From assembly GCA_963734275.1 (NCBI GenBank), contig CAVTGO010000002.1:173313-237312 (forward strand): a stretch of 64,000 bases of DNA, read 5' to 3'. The stretch's first letter is position 1, and every line of letters begins with the position of its first letter. A program made the position numbers and the translations under genes. This DNA is from CAVTGO01 sp963734275 (GTDB taxonomy: Bacteria; Actinomycetota; UBA4738; HRBIN12). This document shows positions 57,303-64,000 of the stretch, piece after piece. The notes under the pieces were generated by a model. It searched no databases. It was not told the origin of the DNA and saw only the letters and a list, made by a program, of their open reading frames with translations.

Positions 57303-58664
57303 CTACACGATCCCCTGGTCGAGCATCGCATCGGCCACGATCAGGAAGCCGGCGATGTTCGAACCGTTGACGTAGTTGCCGGGGGTGCCGTACTCCTCCG
57401 CCGTCTCGAAGCATTGCTGGTGGATCGCCTTCATGATGTCCTTCAGCCGCTTGTCCACCTCTTCGCGCGGCCAGCTGATCCGTAGTGCGTCCTGCGACAT
57501 CTCGAGACCCGACACCGCGACGCCCCCGGCGTTCGCGGCTTTGCCCGGGCCGTAGAGGATGCCGGCCGACAGGAACCGCGAGACACCCTCGGGGACTGTG
57601 GGCATGTTCGCGCCCTCGCTCACGACGGTGACGCCGTTGTTCAGCATGTTCGCGGCGTCCTTCGCGTTGATCTCGTTCTCGGTGGCGCTTGGGAACGCGC
57701 AGTCGGCCGGGATGTCCCACAACGGGTCGTGATCGCCGCTCGGGTCCGCGGGCGTGAAGGTGGCGGCCGGGAACCGCGCGGGGTACTCGGCGATGCGGCC
57801 GCGCCGGACCTCCTTCAGCTCCATCACCCACGCGAGCTTCTCGTGGTCGATCCCGTCCGGGTCGTGGATGAACCCGCCCGAGTCGGACAGCGTCACGGTC
57901 TTGGCCCCCATGTCGAGGAGCTTCTCCACGGTGTACTGGGCCACGTTCCCGCTGCCGGAGACCAGACACGTCTTCCCGGCGAGGCTGTCGTCCCGCGTGC
58001 CCAGCATCTCGTGCGCGAAGTAGACGGCGCCGTAGCCGGTCGCCTCGGGGCGGATCAGCGAGCCGCCCCAGTGCAGGCCCTTGCCGGTGAGCACGCCCGA
58101 GAACTCGTTCCGGATCCGCTTGTACTGTCCGAACAGGAACCCGATCTCCCGGCCTCCGACGCCGATGTCGCCGGCCGGCACGTCGGTGTTCGGCCCGATG
58201 TGGCGCGCGAGCTCGGTCATGAACGACTGGCAGAAGCGCATCACCTCGGCGTCGCTCTTGCCCTTCGGGTCGAAGTTCGAACCGCCCTTGCCGCCGCCCA
58301 TCGGGAGCGTGGTGAGCGCGTTCTTGAATACCTGTTCGAACGCGAGGAACTTCAGGAGGCCCAGGGAGACGGTGGGGTGGAAGCGCAGACCGCCCTTGTA
58401 GGGGCCGATCGCGCTGCTCATCTCGACGCGGCACCCGCGGTTGACCTGGATCTGGCCGGCGTCGTCCACCCACGGGACCCGGAACATCACGACGCGCTCG
58501 GGCTCGATCATCCGCTCCAAGATCCGCTCTTCCCGGTAGACCGGGTGCCGTTCGAGCACCAGCTCGAGCGAGTGGACGACCTCGGCCACGGCCTGGTGGA
58601 ACTCGGGTTCACCCGGGTTCCCGGCGACGACATCTGCCATCACCTGTTCGACGTACTCGTTCAT
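57303..58664 (-). CDS. gdhA: NADP-specific glutamate dehydrogenase
   Basis: 453 residues, small hexameric GDH. Catalyses 2-oxoglutarate plus ammonia to glutamate. The signature PMGGGKGGSNFDPKGKSD with the catalytic lysine region, GPYKGGLRFHPTVSLGLLKF, and the nucleotide-binding GSGNVAQYTVEKLLDMGAK are intact. ATG at 58664 follows GGGGAGGGG. It is divergent from the small zinc-ribbon gene at 58701. Confidence 0.96.
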   Translation of the reverse strand: MNEYVEQVMADVVAGNPGEPEFHQAVAEVVHSLELVLERHPVYREERILERMIEPERVVMFRVPWVDDAGQIQVNRGCRVEMSSAIGPYKGGLRFHPTVSLGLLKFLAFEQVFKNALTTLPMGGGKGGSNFDPKGKSDAEVMRFCQSFMTELARHIGPNTDVPAGDIGVGGREIGFLFGQYKRIRNEFSGVLTGKGLHWGGSLIRPEATGYGAVYFAHEMLGTRDDSLAGKTCLVSGSGNVAQYTVEKLLDMGAKTVTLSDSGGFIHDPDGIDHEKLAWVMELKEVRRGRIAEYPARFPAATFTPADPSGDHDPLWDIPADCAFPSATENEINAKDAANMLNNGVTVVSEGANMPTVPEGVSRFLSAGILYGPGKAANAGGVAVSGLEMSQDALRISWPREEVDKRLKDIMKAIHQQCFETAEEYGTPGNYVNGSNIAGFLIVADAMLDQGIV

Positions 58665-58687
58665 CCACCCCTCCCCGGGCCGGTGCG

Positions 58688-58693
58688 TACACT
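58688..58693 (+). promoter_or_regulatory. -10 element for the 58701 gene (leaderless)
   Basis: TACACT ends 7 bases before the GTG at 58701. Confidence 0.5.
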
Positions 58694-58700
58694 CGGCTGC

Positions 58701-58958
58701 GTGAGCATATGGGTCATCCTGTCAGCCGTCGCGCTGGGGGTCGTCATCGCGTGGGTCGGGCTCACGGCCCTGCGAGCCGCCTCGGGCATCGGCCTGACCG
58801 AACCCCCCGAGGTCGAGGACGTCGAGGCCCTTGAGGTCTTCCTGGTCTGCCGAGAGTGTGGGACCGAGTTCCGGGTGACCCGCCTGGGAGAGCTCCAGAT
58901 GACCCGGCACTGCGGCGAGCCGATGGAGGTGGTCCGTCGTCGGGCGGCCACGCCGTAG
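58701..58958 (+). CDS. 85-residue membrane protein with a zinc-ribbon-like end
   Basis: One N-terminal helix (IWVILSAVALGVVIAWVGLTAL) and an acidic linker (EPPEVEDVEALEV) come first. A small Cys module follows: CRECG, then RHCGEPM. The layout suggests a membrane-tethered zinc ribbon. No known function. GTG at 58701 follows a TACACT box by 7 bases. Confidence 0.72.
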   Translation: MSIWVILSAVALGVVIAWVGLTALRAASGIGLTEPPEVEDVEALEVFLVCRECGTEFRVTRLGELQMTRHCGEPMEVVRRRAATP

Positions 58959-58963
58959 GGAGG

Positions 58964-59104
58964 TTCTCCCCACTCGGGTCCACGGCCGCACGCGGCTTCT
59001 GCCAGGGTTGTCCCCAGGTTCTCCCCACCGGCCCGTGCAGCCGGACGCCACGGGGCCGAAGGGTCGCGGGAGGGCTTCCACATCTGGGAACAGCCTGGGG
59101 ATAA
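58964..59104. other. cluster of DnaA-box-like sites near crgA
   Basis: TTCTCCCCA (58964-58972), TTGTCCCCA (59008-59016), TTCTCCCCA (59019-59027), CTTCCACAT (59075-59083) and TGGGGATAA (59096-59104, reverse TTATCCCCA) fall within 141 bases of a gap without genes (58959-59140). The same 9-mers occur in the predicted origin. No CTACTACT trio tract is present, so it is more likely a DnaA-binding regulatory or titration site than an origin. Confidence 0.55.
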
Positions 59105-59120
59105 TCACATCGGTGTGATT
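59103..59120. promoter_or_regulatory. inverted repeat in the crgA-proximal gap
   Basis: AATCACA, TCGG, TGTGATT: a perfect 7-base inverted repeat with a 4-base centre. It sits 20 bases from the crgA stop codon and may be an operator or a terminator stem for either neighbour. Confidence 0.45.
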
Positions 59121-59140
59121 CGCCGGGTGGGCCTAGGTCT

Positions 59141-59386
59141 TCAGCGCCACTGGGTCGCCGCGCCGAAGCCGGCCGCGATGAACCCGAGCCCGATCCACAG
59201 CCAGTGCTGCTGGGTGCCGCCCGGGGTGAGGTCCATGTAGTTGAGGACGATGAGGGCGATCCCTACGCCCAAGAGCCCGAGCACGAGGCCACCGAACCAG
59301 CGCGGGCTGGGCCGGGGCCGCTTCTTCGTCGGGGGCGCCGCGTAGGGGCGGGTCGAACGCTTCTGACGCGACCTGGACTTCGGCAT
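59141..59386 (-). CDS. crgA: cell division protein CrgA
   Basis: 81 residues with two helices (FGGLVLGLLGVGIALIVLNY and WLWIGLGFIAAGFGAA) after a basic head (MPKSRSRQKRSTRPYA). CrgA is a septum-site membrane protein that interacts with FtsZ and penicillin-binding proteins in actinobacteria. It is found near the origin in Mycobacterium too. ATG at 59386 follows a TAACAT box by 10 bases. Confidence 0.9.
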   Translation of the reverse strand: MPKSRSRQKRSTRPYAAPPTKKRPRPSPRWFGGLVLGLLGVGIALIVLNYMDLTPGGTQQHWLWIGLGFIAAGFGAATQWR

Positions 59387-59396
59387 GGCGTCGTCG

Positions 59397-59402
59397 ATGT
59401 TA
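59397..59402 (-). promoter_or_regulatory. -10 element for crgA (leaderless)
   Basis: The minus strand reads TAACAT, 10 bases before the ATG of crgA. Confidence 0.4.
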
Positions 59403-61697
59403 CCCGGGCACGAGCATCAGGGAGCGCTCGGCGGCCGCCTCGATGGCCGAGCGGGTGACCGGACTCGGGCGCTGCCGGCCGGCCGACCACAGCGCGGCCT
59501 GATCGGACCAGTGCGGCGAGACCGGGTTGCCCGACTGGCCCGTCGGCAGCACGGCGGTGGAGGCGTCAAGGTCCCCGAGGTCCACGACCGTCCGCCACGA
59601 GGGAACCACCTCCGCCTCGAACCCGTATCGTGCGTCGTAGCCGCCCTGCAGGACCGTCTGCTCGTCCCCGCCGAGCTCCGACTCGGCCGCCACGAACATC
59701 GGGGCGAGACCCGGCATCCTCGCCAGGGGATGCGCGAACCGCACCGTGTGCAGCGCTCCCCACCGCCACGCGCCGGGCTCGGGCCCCAACCGCTCGGTCA
59801 GCTGTGCGATCGCCTCGTCCAGCGTCCCGGCGAGCAGGTCGTCCCACCCGCCCCGGAGCCCGACCCACACCGGTGGCTCGGCGTCCAGGAGCGCCGGCAG
59901 CGCCTCGCAGGCGAAGGCCTCGCGCCAGGCGAAGTAGCGGTCGAACGCCGTCCGGTCCCGATCGCCGCGCAGGAGCCGCCACGCGATCCGCGCGACCCAG
60001 GCGTGCACGAGGGCCGCCTCCACGGAGCCCGCGGCGACGTCGCCGTCCCAGGCGCGCAATCGGGCGAGTGCGTCGTGGGCGACGGGTGTACCCGGCTCCA
60101 TCACCTTCAGCCTCGGCAGCAGTGCGAGCGCGGGCAGGGACACGGTGTCGACCTGGATCCGGGCCATGTCGTCGACGCCGAGGGATCGGCCGCTCTCCTC
60201 GATCAGCTGCGCGATGCGGCGCGCGCGGTACGGGGAGTGGAAGTCGTGCCCGATCAGATGCGGGTACGTCGCGTCGTGGATCCGGTTGTTGGCCGTCACG
60301 ATCCAGCCGGCGTCCGGGTCGCGGCTCCAGGGGAGGTCGTCGAAGTCGATCCAGCCGTCCCACTCGTGCTCGGAGGTCCAGCCCGGGACGGGCGCCGTGC
60401 CGTCCCCGACGCGGCGCACCGGGTAGCGCCCCGTGCACTGGAAGCCGATCGTGCCGCCGACGTCCGCGTAGACGACGTTCTGCCCGGGACACGAGAGCCC
60501 GCGGAGGGCCTCGCGGAACGCCTCGAACGACTCCGCCTGCGCGATCGCGGCCACGGTCGCCGGCTCGAAGACTCCGTCGGTCGCGGTCCACCGCAAAGCG
60601 TACGTCTCCTCGAGCGGCACGAACTCCGTTCCCGCGACGCCGACCGTCGCCGACGCGAGGATCGGGCCATGGCGCGACTCGCGCACCTCGAGGGTCACGG
60701 GGTCGCTGCCGCGCACGGCGATCACCTCGCGGTGGACGGTCAGCGCCTCCCACGCGCCGTCGTGCTCGGCGGCCGACCCATCCTCGTTCAGCCGCTCGAG
60801 GTACAGGTCCTGGACGTCACCGGTCACGTTCGTCATGCCCCATGCGTGGTGCGGGCTCGCGCCGATCACGATCCCGGGCGCGAACGGGAACGCGACGCCG
60901 CGCGCCTCGTACCCGGGCGCGCGCAGGCCGAGCTCGAACCACGCACCCGGCTGTTGGACGAGCAGGTGCGGATCGTTCGCGAGCAGTGGACGGCCGCTCG
61001 CCGTCCGCGAGCCCGCGACCACCCAGTTGTTCGAACCCTCGGGCGCGCGGGGCAGGGCGTCGAGCAGCCGCCCCGCCAGAGCCCCCGCGGCGAGCGACGG
61101 CGCGTCCTCGGGCAGCGGTGGGAGCAGGTCGTCTGCGGCACTGTCGCCGAAGCGCTCCGCGAGGTGCACCCGCAGCAGCTCGGTGTCCCAGTTCCCGGAC
61201 AGACCCCACGCCACGTACGCGTACGTCGCCGCCCACGCGCCGAGGTCCTCGGGCAGCTGTGGTTCGACGGCGAGCAAAGCGTGCTCGACGGGCGGCGCTG
61301 GCATCGCTCCGACCCAGGCCCGCGCCCCCTCGACGAACCGCGAGAACATCGCCCGCGACGCGGGTGACCACCGGTCGGCCTCCCGGGCGCCGATCCGATG
61401 GAATCCCACGGTCCGCGCGAACCGGTCCGAGTCGAGCGCAGGCTCGGAGAACAGCTCGGCCAGCCTGCCTCCGGAGGCCCGAAGCGCGAGGTCGATCTGG
61501 AACAGGCGCTCCGATGCCTGGATGAAGCCCTGTGCGAACCACAGGTCGTCCATCGAGGACGCCGAGATGTACGGGATGCCCCAGCGGTCGCGCAGGACCT
61601 CGACCGGCTCGAGGAGCCCGGGTGCGGCGAGCTCGCCCTCGGTCGGCGGGAGCGCGGCGCCGGCCGCCGCCCGGAGCTCGTCGAGGAAGTCGACCAT
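59400..61697 (-). CDS. penicillin acylase family N-terminal nucleophile hydrolase
   Basis: 765 residues. The family precursor cleaves itself to expose a serine. The alpha part opens with VEVLRDRWGIPYISASSMDD...FAQGFIQASERLFQIDL. The nucleophile is S222 in EGSNNWVVAG, and the later ANDPHL and SRHGPIL segments fit. No signal peptide is seen from ATG at 61697, so an inner-membrane or cytoplasmic form is inferred. The natural substrate (acyl-homoserine lactone, acylated amino acid or lactam) is open. Its stop lies 13 bases upstream of crgA. Confidence 0.9.
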   Translation of the reverse strand: MVDFLDELRAAAGAALPPTEGELAAPGLLEPVEVLRDRWGIPYISASSMDDLWFAQGFIQASERLFQIDLALRASGGRLAELFSEPALDSDRFARTVGFHRIGAREADRWSPASRAMFSRFVEGARAWVGAMPAPPVEHALLAVEPQLPEDLGAWAATYAYVAWGLSGNWDTELLRVHLAERFGDSAADDLLPPLPEDAPSLAAGALAGRLLDALPRAPEGSNNWVVAGSRTASGRPLLANDPHLLVQQPGAWFELGLRAPGYEARGVAFPFAPGIVIGASPHHAWGMTNVTGDVQDLYLERLNEDGSAAEHDGAWEALTVHREVIAVRGSDPVTLEVRESRHGPILASATVGVAGTEFVPLEETYALRWTATDGVFEPATVAAIAQAESFEAFREALRGLSCPGQNVVYADVGGTIGFQCTGRYPVRRVGDGTAPVPGWTSEHEWDGWIDFDDLPWSRDPDAGWIVTANNRIHDATYPHLIGHDFHSPYRARRIAQLIEESGRSLGVDDMARIQVDTVSLPALALLPRLKVMEPGTPVAHDALARLRAWDGDVAAGSVEAALVHAWVARIAWRLLRGDRDRTAFDRYFAWREAFACEALPALLDAEPPVWVGLRGGWDDLLAGTLDEAIAQLTERLGPEPGAWRWGALHTVRFAHPLARMPGLAPMFVAAESELGGDEQTVLQGGYDARYGFEAEVVPSWRTVVDLGDLDASTAVLPTGQSGNPVSPHWSDQAALWSAGRQRPSPVTRSAIEAAAERSLMLVPG

Positions 61698-61707
61698 GCG
61701 GTCCCGC

Positions 61708-61713
61708 AGCCTA
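61708..61713 (-). promoter_or_regulatory. -10 element for the penicillin acylase gene (leaderless)
   Basis: The minus strand reads TAGGCT, 10 bases before the ATG at 61697. Confidence 0.45.
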
Positions 61714-61756
61714 CCTGCGGTTGAGTGCAGGCGGCGCGGTCTGGAATGATGCGGCG

Positions 61757-63481
61757 ATGACCGAGCACCGACCGTGGTTCGCGAGCTACCCCGAGGGGAT
61801 CCCGCACACGCTCGAGCCCTATCCCGACCTTTCCGTGTTCGGGATGCTCGAGGCGGCCGCGCGCTCGCGCCCCGGCTCGGCGGCGGTGGCCTGGTTCGGT
61901 CGCACGATCTCGTACCGGGACCTGCTGGGCGAGGTCGAGCGCTGTTCGGCCGCACTCGCGGGGCTCGGCGTCGGCAAGGGCGATCGGGTCGCCCTCGTGA
62001 TGCCGAACTGCCCGCAGTACATCATCGCCTTCTACGCGACCGTGCGGCTCGGCGCGGTGGTGGTCGGCAACAATCCGCTGTACACGAAGCGCGAGATGGA
62101 GCATCAGCTCAGCGACTGCGGCGCCGAGGTGGTCGTGGTGCTCGACCTGCTGTACTCGGACTTCGCCGACGTGTTCGCCTCGGTCGGGATCGCGCACGTG
62201 ATCGTCGCGCGCCTGAACGATTACATGCCCTTCCCGAAGAAGCAGCTCGCGCCCGCACTGAAGTTCAAGAAGAACCAGCGGGAGCAGGGCAAGCCCTGGC
62301 CGCCGGTGCCGCGCGACGCGCCGGTCAGATGGTGGGAGGCATGGCTCGCCTCGGCCGGACGGGTGCCGGTGGCCGCCACGATCGTTCCGGCGACCGATCC
62401 CGCCGGGTTCATCTACACGGGCGGGACGACCGGCGTGTCCAAGGGCGCGATGCTCTCGCACCGCAACCTCGTGTCGAACGCCTTGCAGGCCAAGGCGGTG
62501 TTACAGCTGGTGGAGGGCGAGGAGGCGCTCCTCGGGCCGTTGCCCTACTTCCATTCCTTCGGGATGATCACGATGAACGTCGCCATCATCGTGGCCGGCA
62601 AGATGGTCCCGATACCCAACCCGCGAGACCTGCACCTGGTCCTGGAGGAGATGGCGAAGGAGAAGCCGACATTCGTCCCCGGTGTCCCGAGGCTCTTCAA
62701 CGCGATCAACGAGTCGCCGTTGACCGCGAAGTACGACCTGCGATCGGTGAAGGCCTGCATCTCGGGCGCGGCCCCGCTCCCGATGGCCGTCGCCGAGCGC
62801 TTCGCCGAGGTCACCGGCGGAGCCAGGCTCGTCGAGGGCTACGGCCTGACCGAGTGCTCGCCGCTCACGCACGTGAACCCGCTCTCGGCACCCCGAGCCG
62901 GCTCGATCGGGCTGCCGGCTCCCGATACCGACTGCAAGATCGTCGACCTCGTCGACTCGGACAGAGAGCTCGGGCCCGGGGAGCGCGGTGAGCTCTGCAT
63001 CCGCGGCCCGCAGGTGATGCTCGGCTACTGGAACCGGCCCGAGGAGACCGCGCTCGTCATCCGGAACGGGTGGTTCCACACGGGCGACGTCGCCGTGATG
63101 GCGGAGGACGGGTACTTCTCGATCGTGGACCGGCTGAAGGAGATGATCATCGTCTCCGGGTTCAACGTGTACCCCAACGAGGTGGAGGAGGTGCTCTACC
63201 GGCACCCGAAGGTCTCCAAGGCCGCCGTGATCGGCGTCCCCGACGACGCCACCGGTGAAGGGGTCAAGGCGTTCGTCGTCCTCGTGGAGGGTGCGACCGC
63301 GACGCCCGAGGAGATCGTGGCGTGGGCACGGGACCCGGCGAACGGCCTCACCGCGTATCGCGCCCCGAAGCGGGTCGAGATCCGCGACTCGCTGCCCGAG
63401 ACGATGGTGGGCAAGGTCCTGCGCCGTGTCCTCGCGAAGGAGGAGCGCTCGAAGGCCCCCGCGGGTCCGCCCGCCGGGTGA
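61757..63481 (+). CDS. long-chain acyl-CoA synthetase (FadD-like)
   Basis: 574 residues, ANL superfamily. The phosphate loop is FIYTGGTTGVSKGAML (about 216-231). Also seen are VEGYGLTECSPLTHVNP, HTGDVAVMAEDGYFSIVDRLKE and GFNVYPNEVEE. The catalytic lysine is in PETMVGKVLRR. Activates a fatty or related acid as acyl-CoA; the chain length is unknown. ATG at 61757, divergent from the acylase gene. Overlaps the next gene by 4 bases. Confidence 0.91.
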   Translation: MTEHRPWFASYPEGIPHTLEPYPDLSVFGMLEAAARSRPGSAAVAWFGRTISYRDLLGEVERCSAALAGLGVGKGDRVALVMPNCPQYIIAFYATVRLGAVVVGNNPLYTKREMEHQLSDCGAEVVVVLDLLYSDFADVFASVGIAHVIVARLNDYMPFPKKQLAPALKFKKNQREQGKPWPPVPRDAPVRWWEAWLASAGRVPVAATIVPATDPAGFIYTGGTTGVSKGAMLSHRNLVSNALQAKAVLQLVEGEEALLGPLPYFHSFGMITMNVAIIVAGKMVPIPNPRDLHLVLEEMAKEKPTFVPGVPRLFNAINESPLTAKYDLRSVKACISGAAPLPMAVAERFAEVTGGARLVEGYGLTECSPLTHVNPLSAPRAGSIGLPAPDTDCKIVDLVDSDRELGPGERGELCIRGPQVMLGYWNRPEETALVIRNGWFHTGDVAVMAEDGYFSIVDRLKEMIIVSGFNVYPNEVEEVLYRHPKVSKAAVIGVPDDATGEGVKAFVVLVEGATATPEEIVAWARDPANGLTAYRAPKRVEIRDSLPETMVGKVLRRVLAKEERSKAPAGPPAG

Positions 63482-64000
63482 GCGAGCCGCTGCTCGACCT
63501 CGGTGAAGGCGTGGAGATCCGCCTCCTCGAGCCCTCCGATGCGCAGGTGGTGTTCGACGTCGTCGACGAGAACCGCGGGCGCCTACGGCCCTGGATGCCA
63601 TGGGTCGACCCAACGACGGGCCCCGACGACACCCTGGCGTTCATCGAGAACGAGCGCCGGTCTGGCGGGCTCGACGCGCTCGGCATCTTCGTTGATGGTG
63701 AGTACGCCGGCGCGATCGGGATCCGCGTGGACACGCTGCACGGCGACTCGGAGATCGGCTACTGGATCGGGGCGGCCCACGAGCGCCGGGGACTCGTCAC
63801 GCGGGCCTGCCGCGCGATGATCGACCACGCCTTCGGCGAGCTCGGTCTCCATCGCGTCACGATCCGGGCCGCGCCCGACAACTCCCGGAGCCGTGCGATC
63901 CCCGAACGCCTCGGGTTCACCGAGGAGGCGCTCCTGCGCGAGGCGGGTCGTGGCGGCGACGGGTATCACGACCTCGTGGTGTACGGGCTGCTCGACCGCG
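63478..64000 (+). CDS. RimJ/RimL-type GNAT acetyltransferase (3' end outside window)
   Basis: At least 174 residues are visible from GTG at 63478, overlapping the acyl-CoA ligase stop by 4 bases; the frame is still open at the right edge. Family marks: EIRLLEPSDAQVVFDVVDEN, RPWMPWVDPTTGPDD, GYWIGAAHERRGLVTRACR and the C-terminal NSRSRAIPERLGFTEEALLR. The RimJ/L group acetylates protein N-termini or small amines; the substrate is unknown. Confidence 0.88.
   Translation, partial: MSEPLLDLGEGVEIRLLEPSDAQVVFDVVDENRGRLRPWMPWVDPTTGPDDTLAFIENERRSGGLDALGIFVDGEYAGAIGIRVDTLHGDSEIGYWIGAAHERRGLVTRACRAMIDHAFGELGLHRVTIRAAPDNSRSRAIPERLGFTEEALLREAGRGGDGYHDLVVYGLLDR

Noticed and set aside
55435..58473. Minus-strand open frame of about 1000 codons over the S9 peptidase and gdhA
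   Set aside because: It lies antisense to the peptidase and in another frame of gdhA; both of those genes have clear motifs.
58959..59140. A second replication origin
   Set aside because: Although it has several DnaA-box-like repeats, there is no trio tract or A/T-rich stretch comparable to 29847-29885, and dnaA, parS and the change of gene direction all point to 29.7-29.9 kb.

Overview
The window is a GC-rich chromosomal segment from a member of the Actinomycetota, most likely an uncultured or deep-branching lineage; species cannot be fixed from the sequence alone. The evidence is gene content and order. The left part follows the mycobacterial origin-left order cca(pcnA) - nudix - DUF6049 - murJ - ECF sigma - anti-sigma - trxB - trxA - cwlM - parB - parA - rsmG - jag - yidC - yidD - rnpA - rpmH. 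The right part follows dnaA - dnaN - recF - DUF721 - gyrB - gyrA - DUF3566 - tRNA-Ile ... tRNA-Ala ... crgA. Genes left of dnaA near the origin lie mostly on the minus strand and genes right of it on the plus strand, as expected for a replication origin at about 29.7-29.9 kb.

Layout. 1-3.5 kb: CCA-adding enzyme (3' end outside the window), a small HExxH membrane protein, a PilT ATPase, a DedA protein. 3.6-11 kb: nudix hydrolase, exported DUF6049 protein, MurJ flippase, a separate pseudokinase with a discoidin-like ectodomain, ECF sigma and zinc anti-sigma. 11-18.8 kb: an inserted menaquinone block, merR-menG-menF (+), menB-menA-menD-GNAT (-) and menE (+). 18.9-22.3 kb: thioredoxin reductase, thioredoxin, CwlM-like pseudo-amidase, F420-type oxidoreductase. 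22.4-28 kb: parB, parA, rsmG, a perfect parS site, jag, yidC, yidD, rnpA, rpmH. 28-37 kb: dnaA, oriC, dnaN, recF, DUF721, gyrB, gyrA. 37-48 kb: DUF3566, tRNA-Ile, menC, a probable operon with a methylamine-dehydrogenase-like (Mau-like) maturation set, an M24 peptidase homologue, a GGDEF-EAL protein and tRNA-Ala. 48-64 kb: a large coiled-coil receptor-like protein, a Cys-rich/Pro-rich pair, PQQ-type sugar dehydrogenase, an orphan CoxL-type molybdoenzyme subunit, a Gmad2 lipoprotein, S9 peptidase, glutamate dehydrogenase, CrgA, penicillin acylase, acyl-CoA ligase and the start of a GNAT gene.

Most notable points: (1) the dnaA-dnaN spacer has DnaA-box-like repeats followed by a GC clamp and a CTACTACTACT tract, the arrangement of a DnaA-trio unwinding element, and a second dense group of the same boxes lies 29 kb away next to crgA; (2) a compact operon encodes a Tat-exported, 10-cysteine protein resembling the methylamine dehydrogenase small subunit but apparently missing the second cofactor tryptophan, with MauD-like and MauE-like maturation proteins, and no catalytic large subunit in view; (3) MurJ and its pseudokinase/discoidin partner, fused in mycobacteria, are separate genes here; (4) the CwlM homologue lacks the amidase zinc ligands; (5) ParA has a long acidic C-terminal tail; (6) rnpA has no usual start codon giving a full-length protein; (7) many genes have a TANNNT element 6-10 bases before the start codon, pointing to frequent leaderless transcription.

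No intergenic stretch exceeds 300 bases. No insertion sequence, CRISPR array, prophage or rRNA gene was seen.
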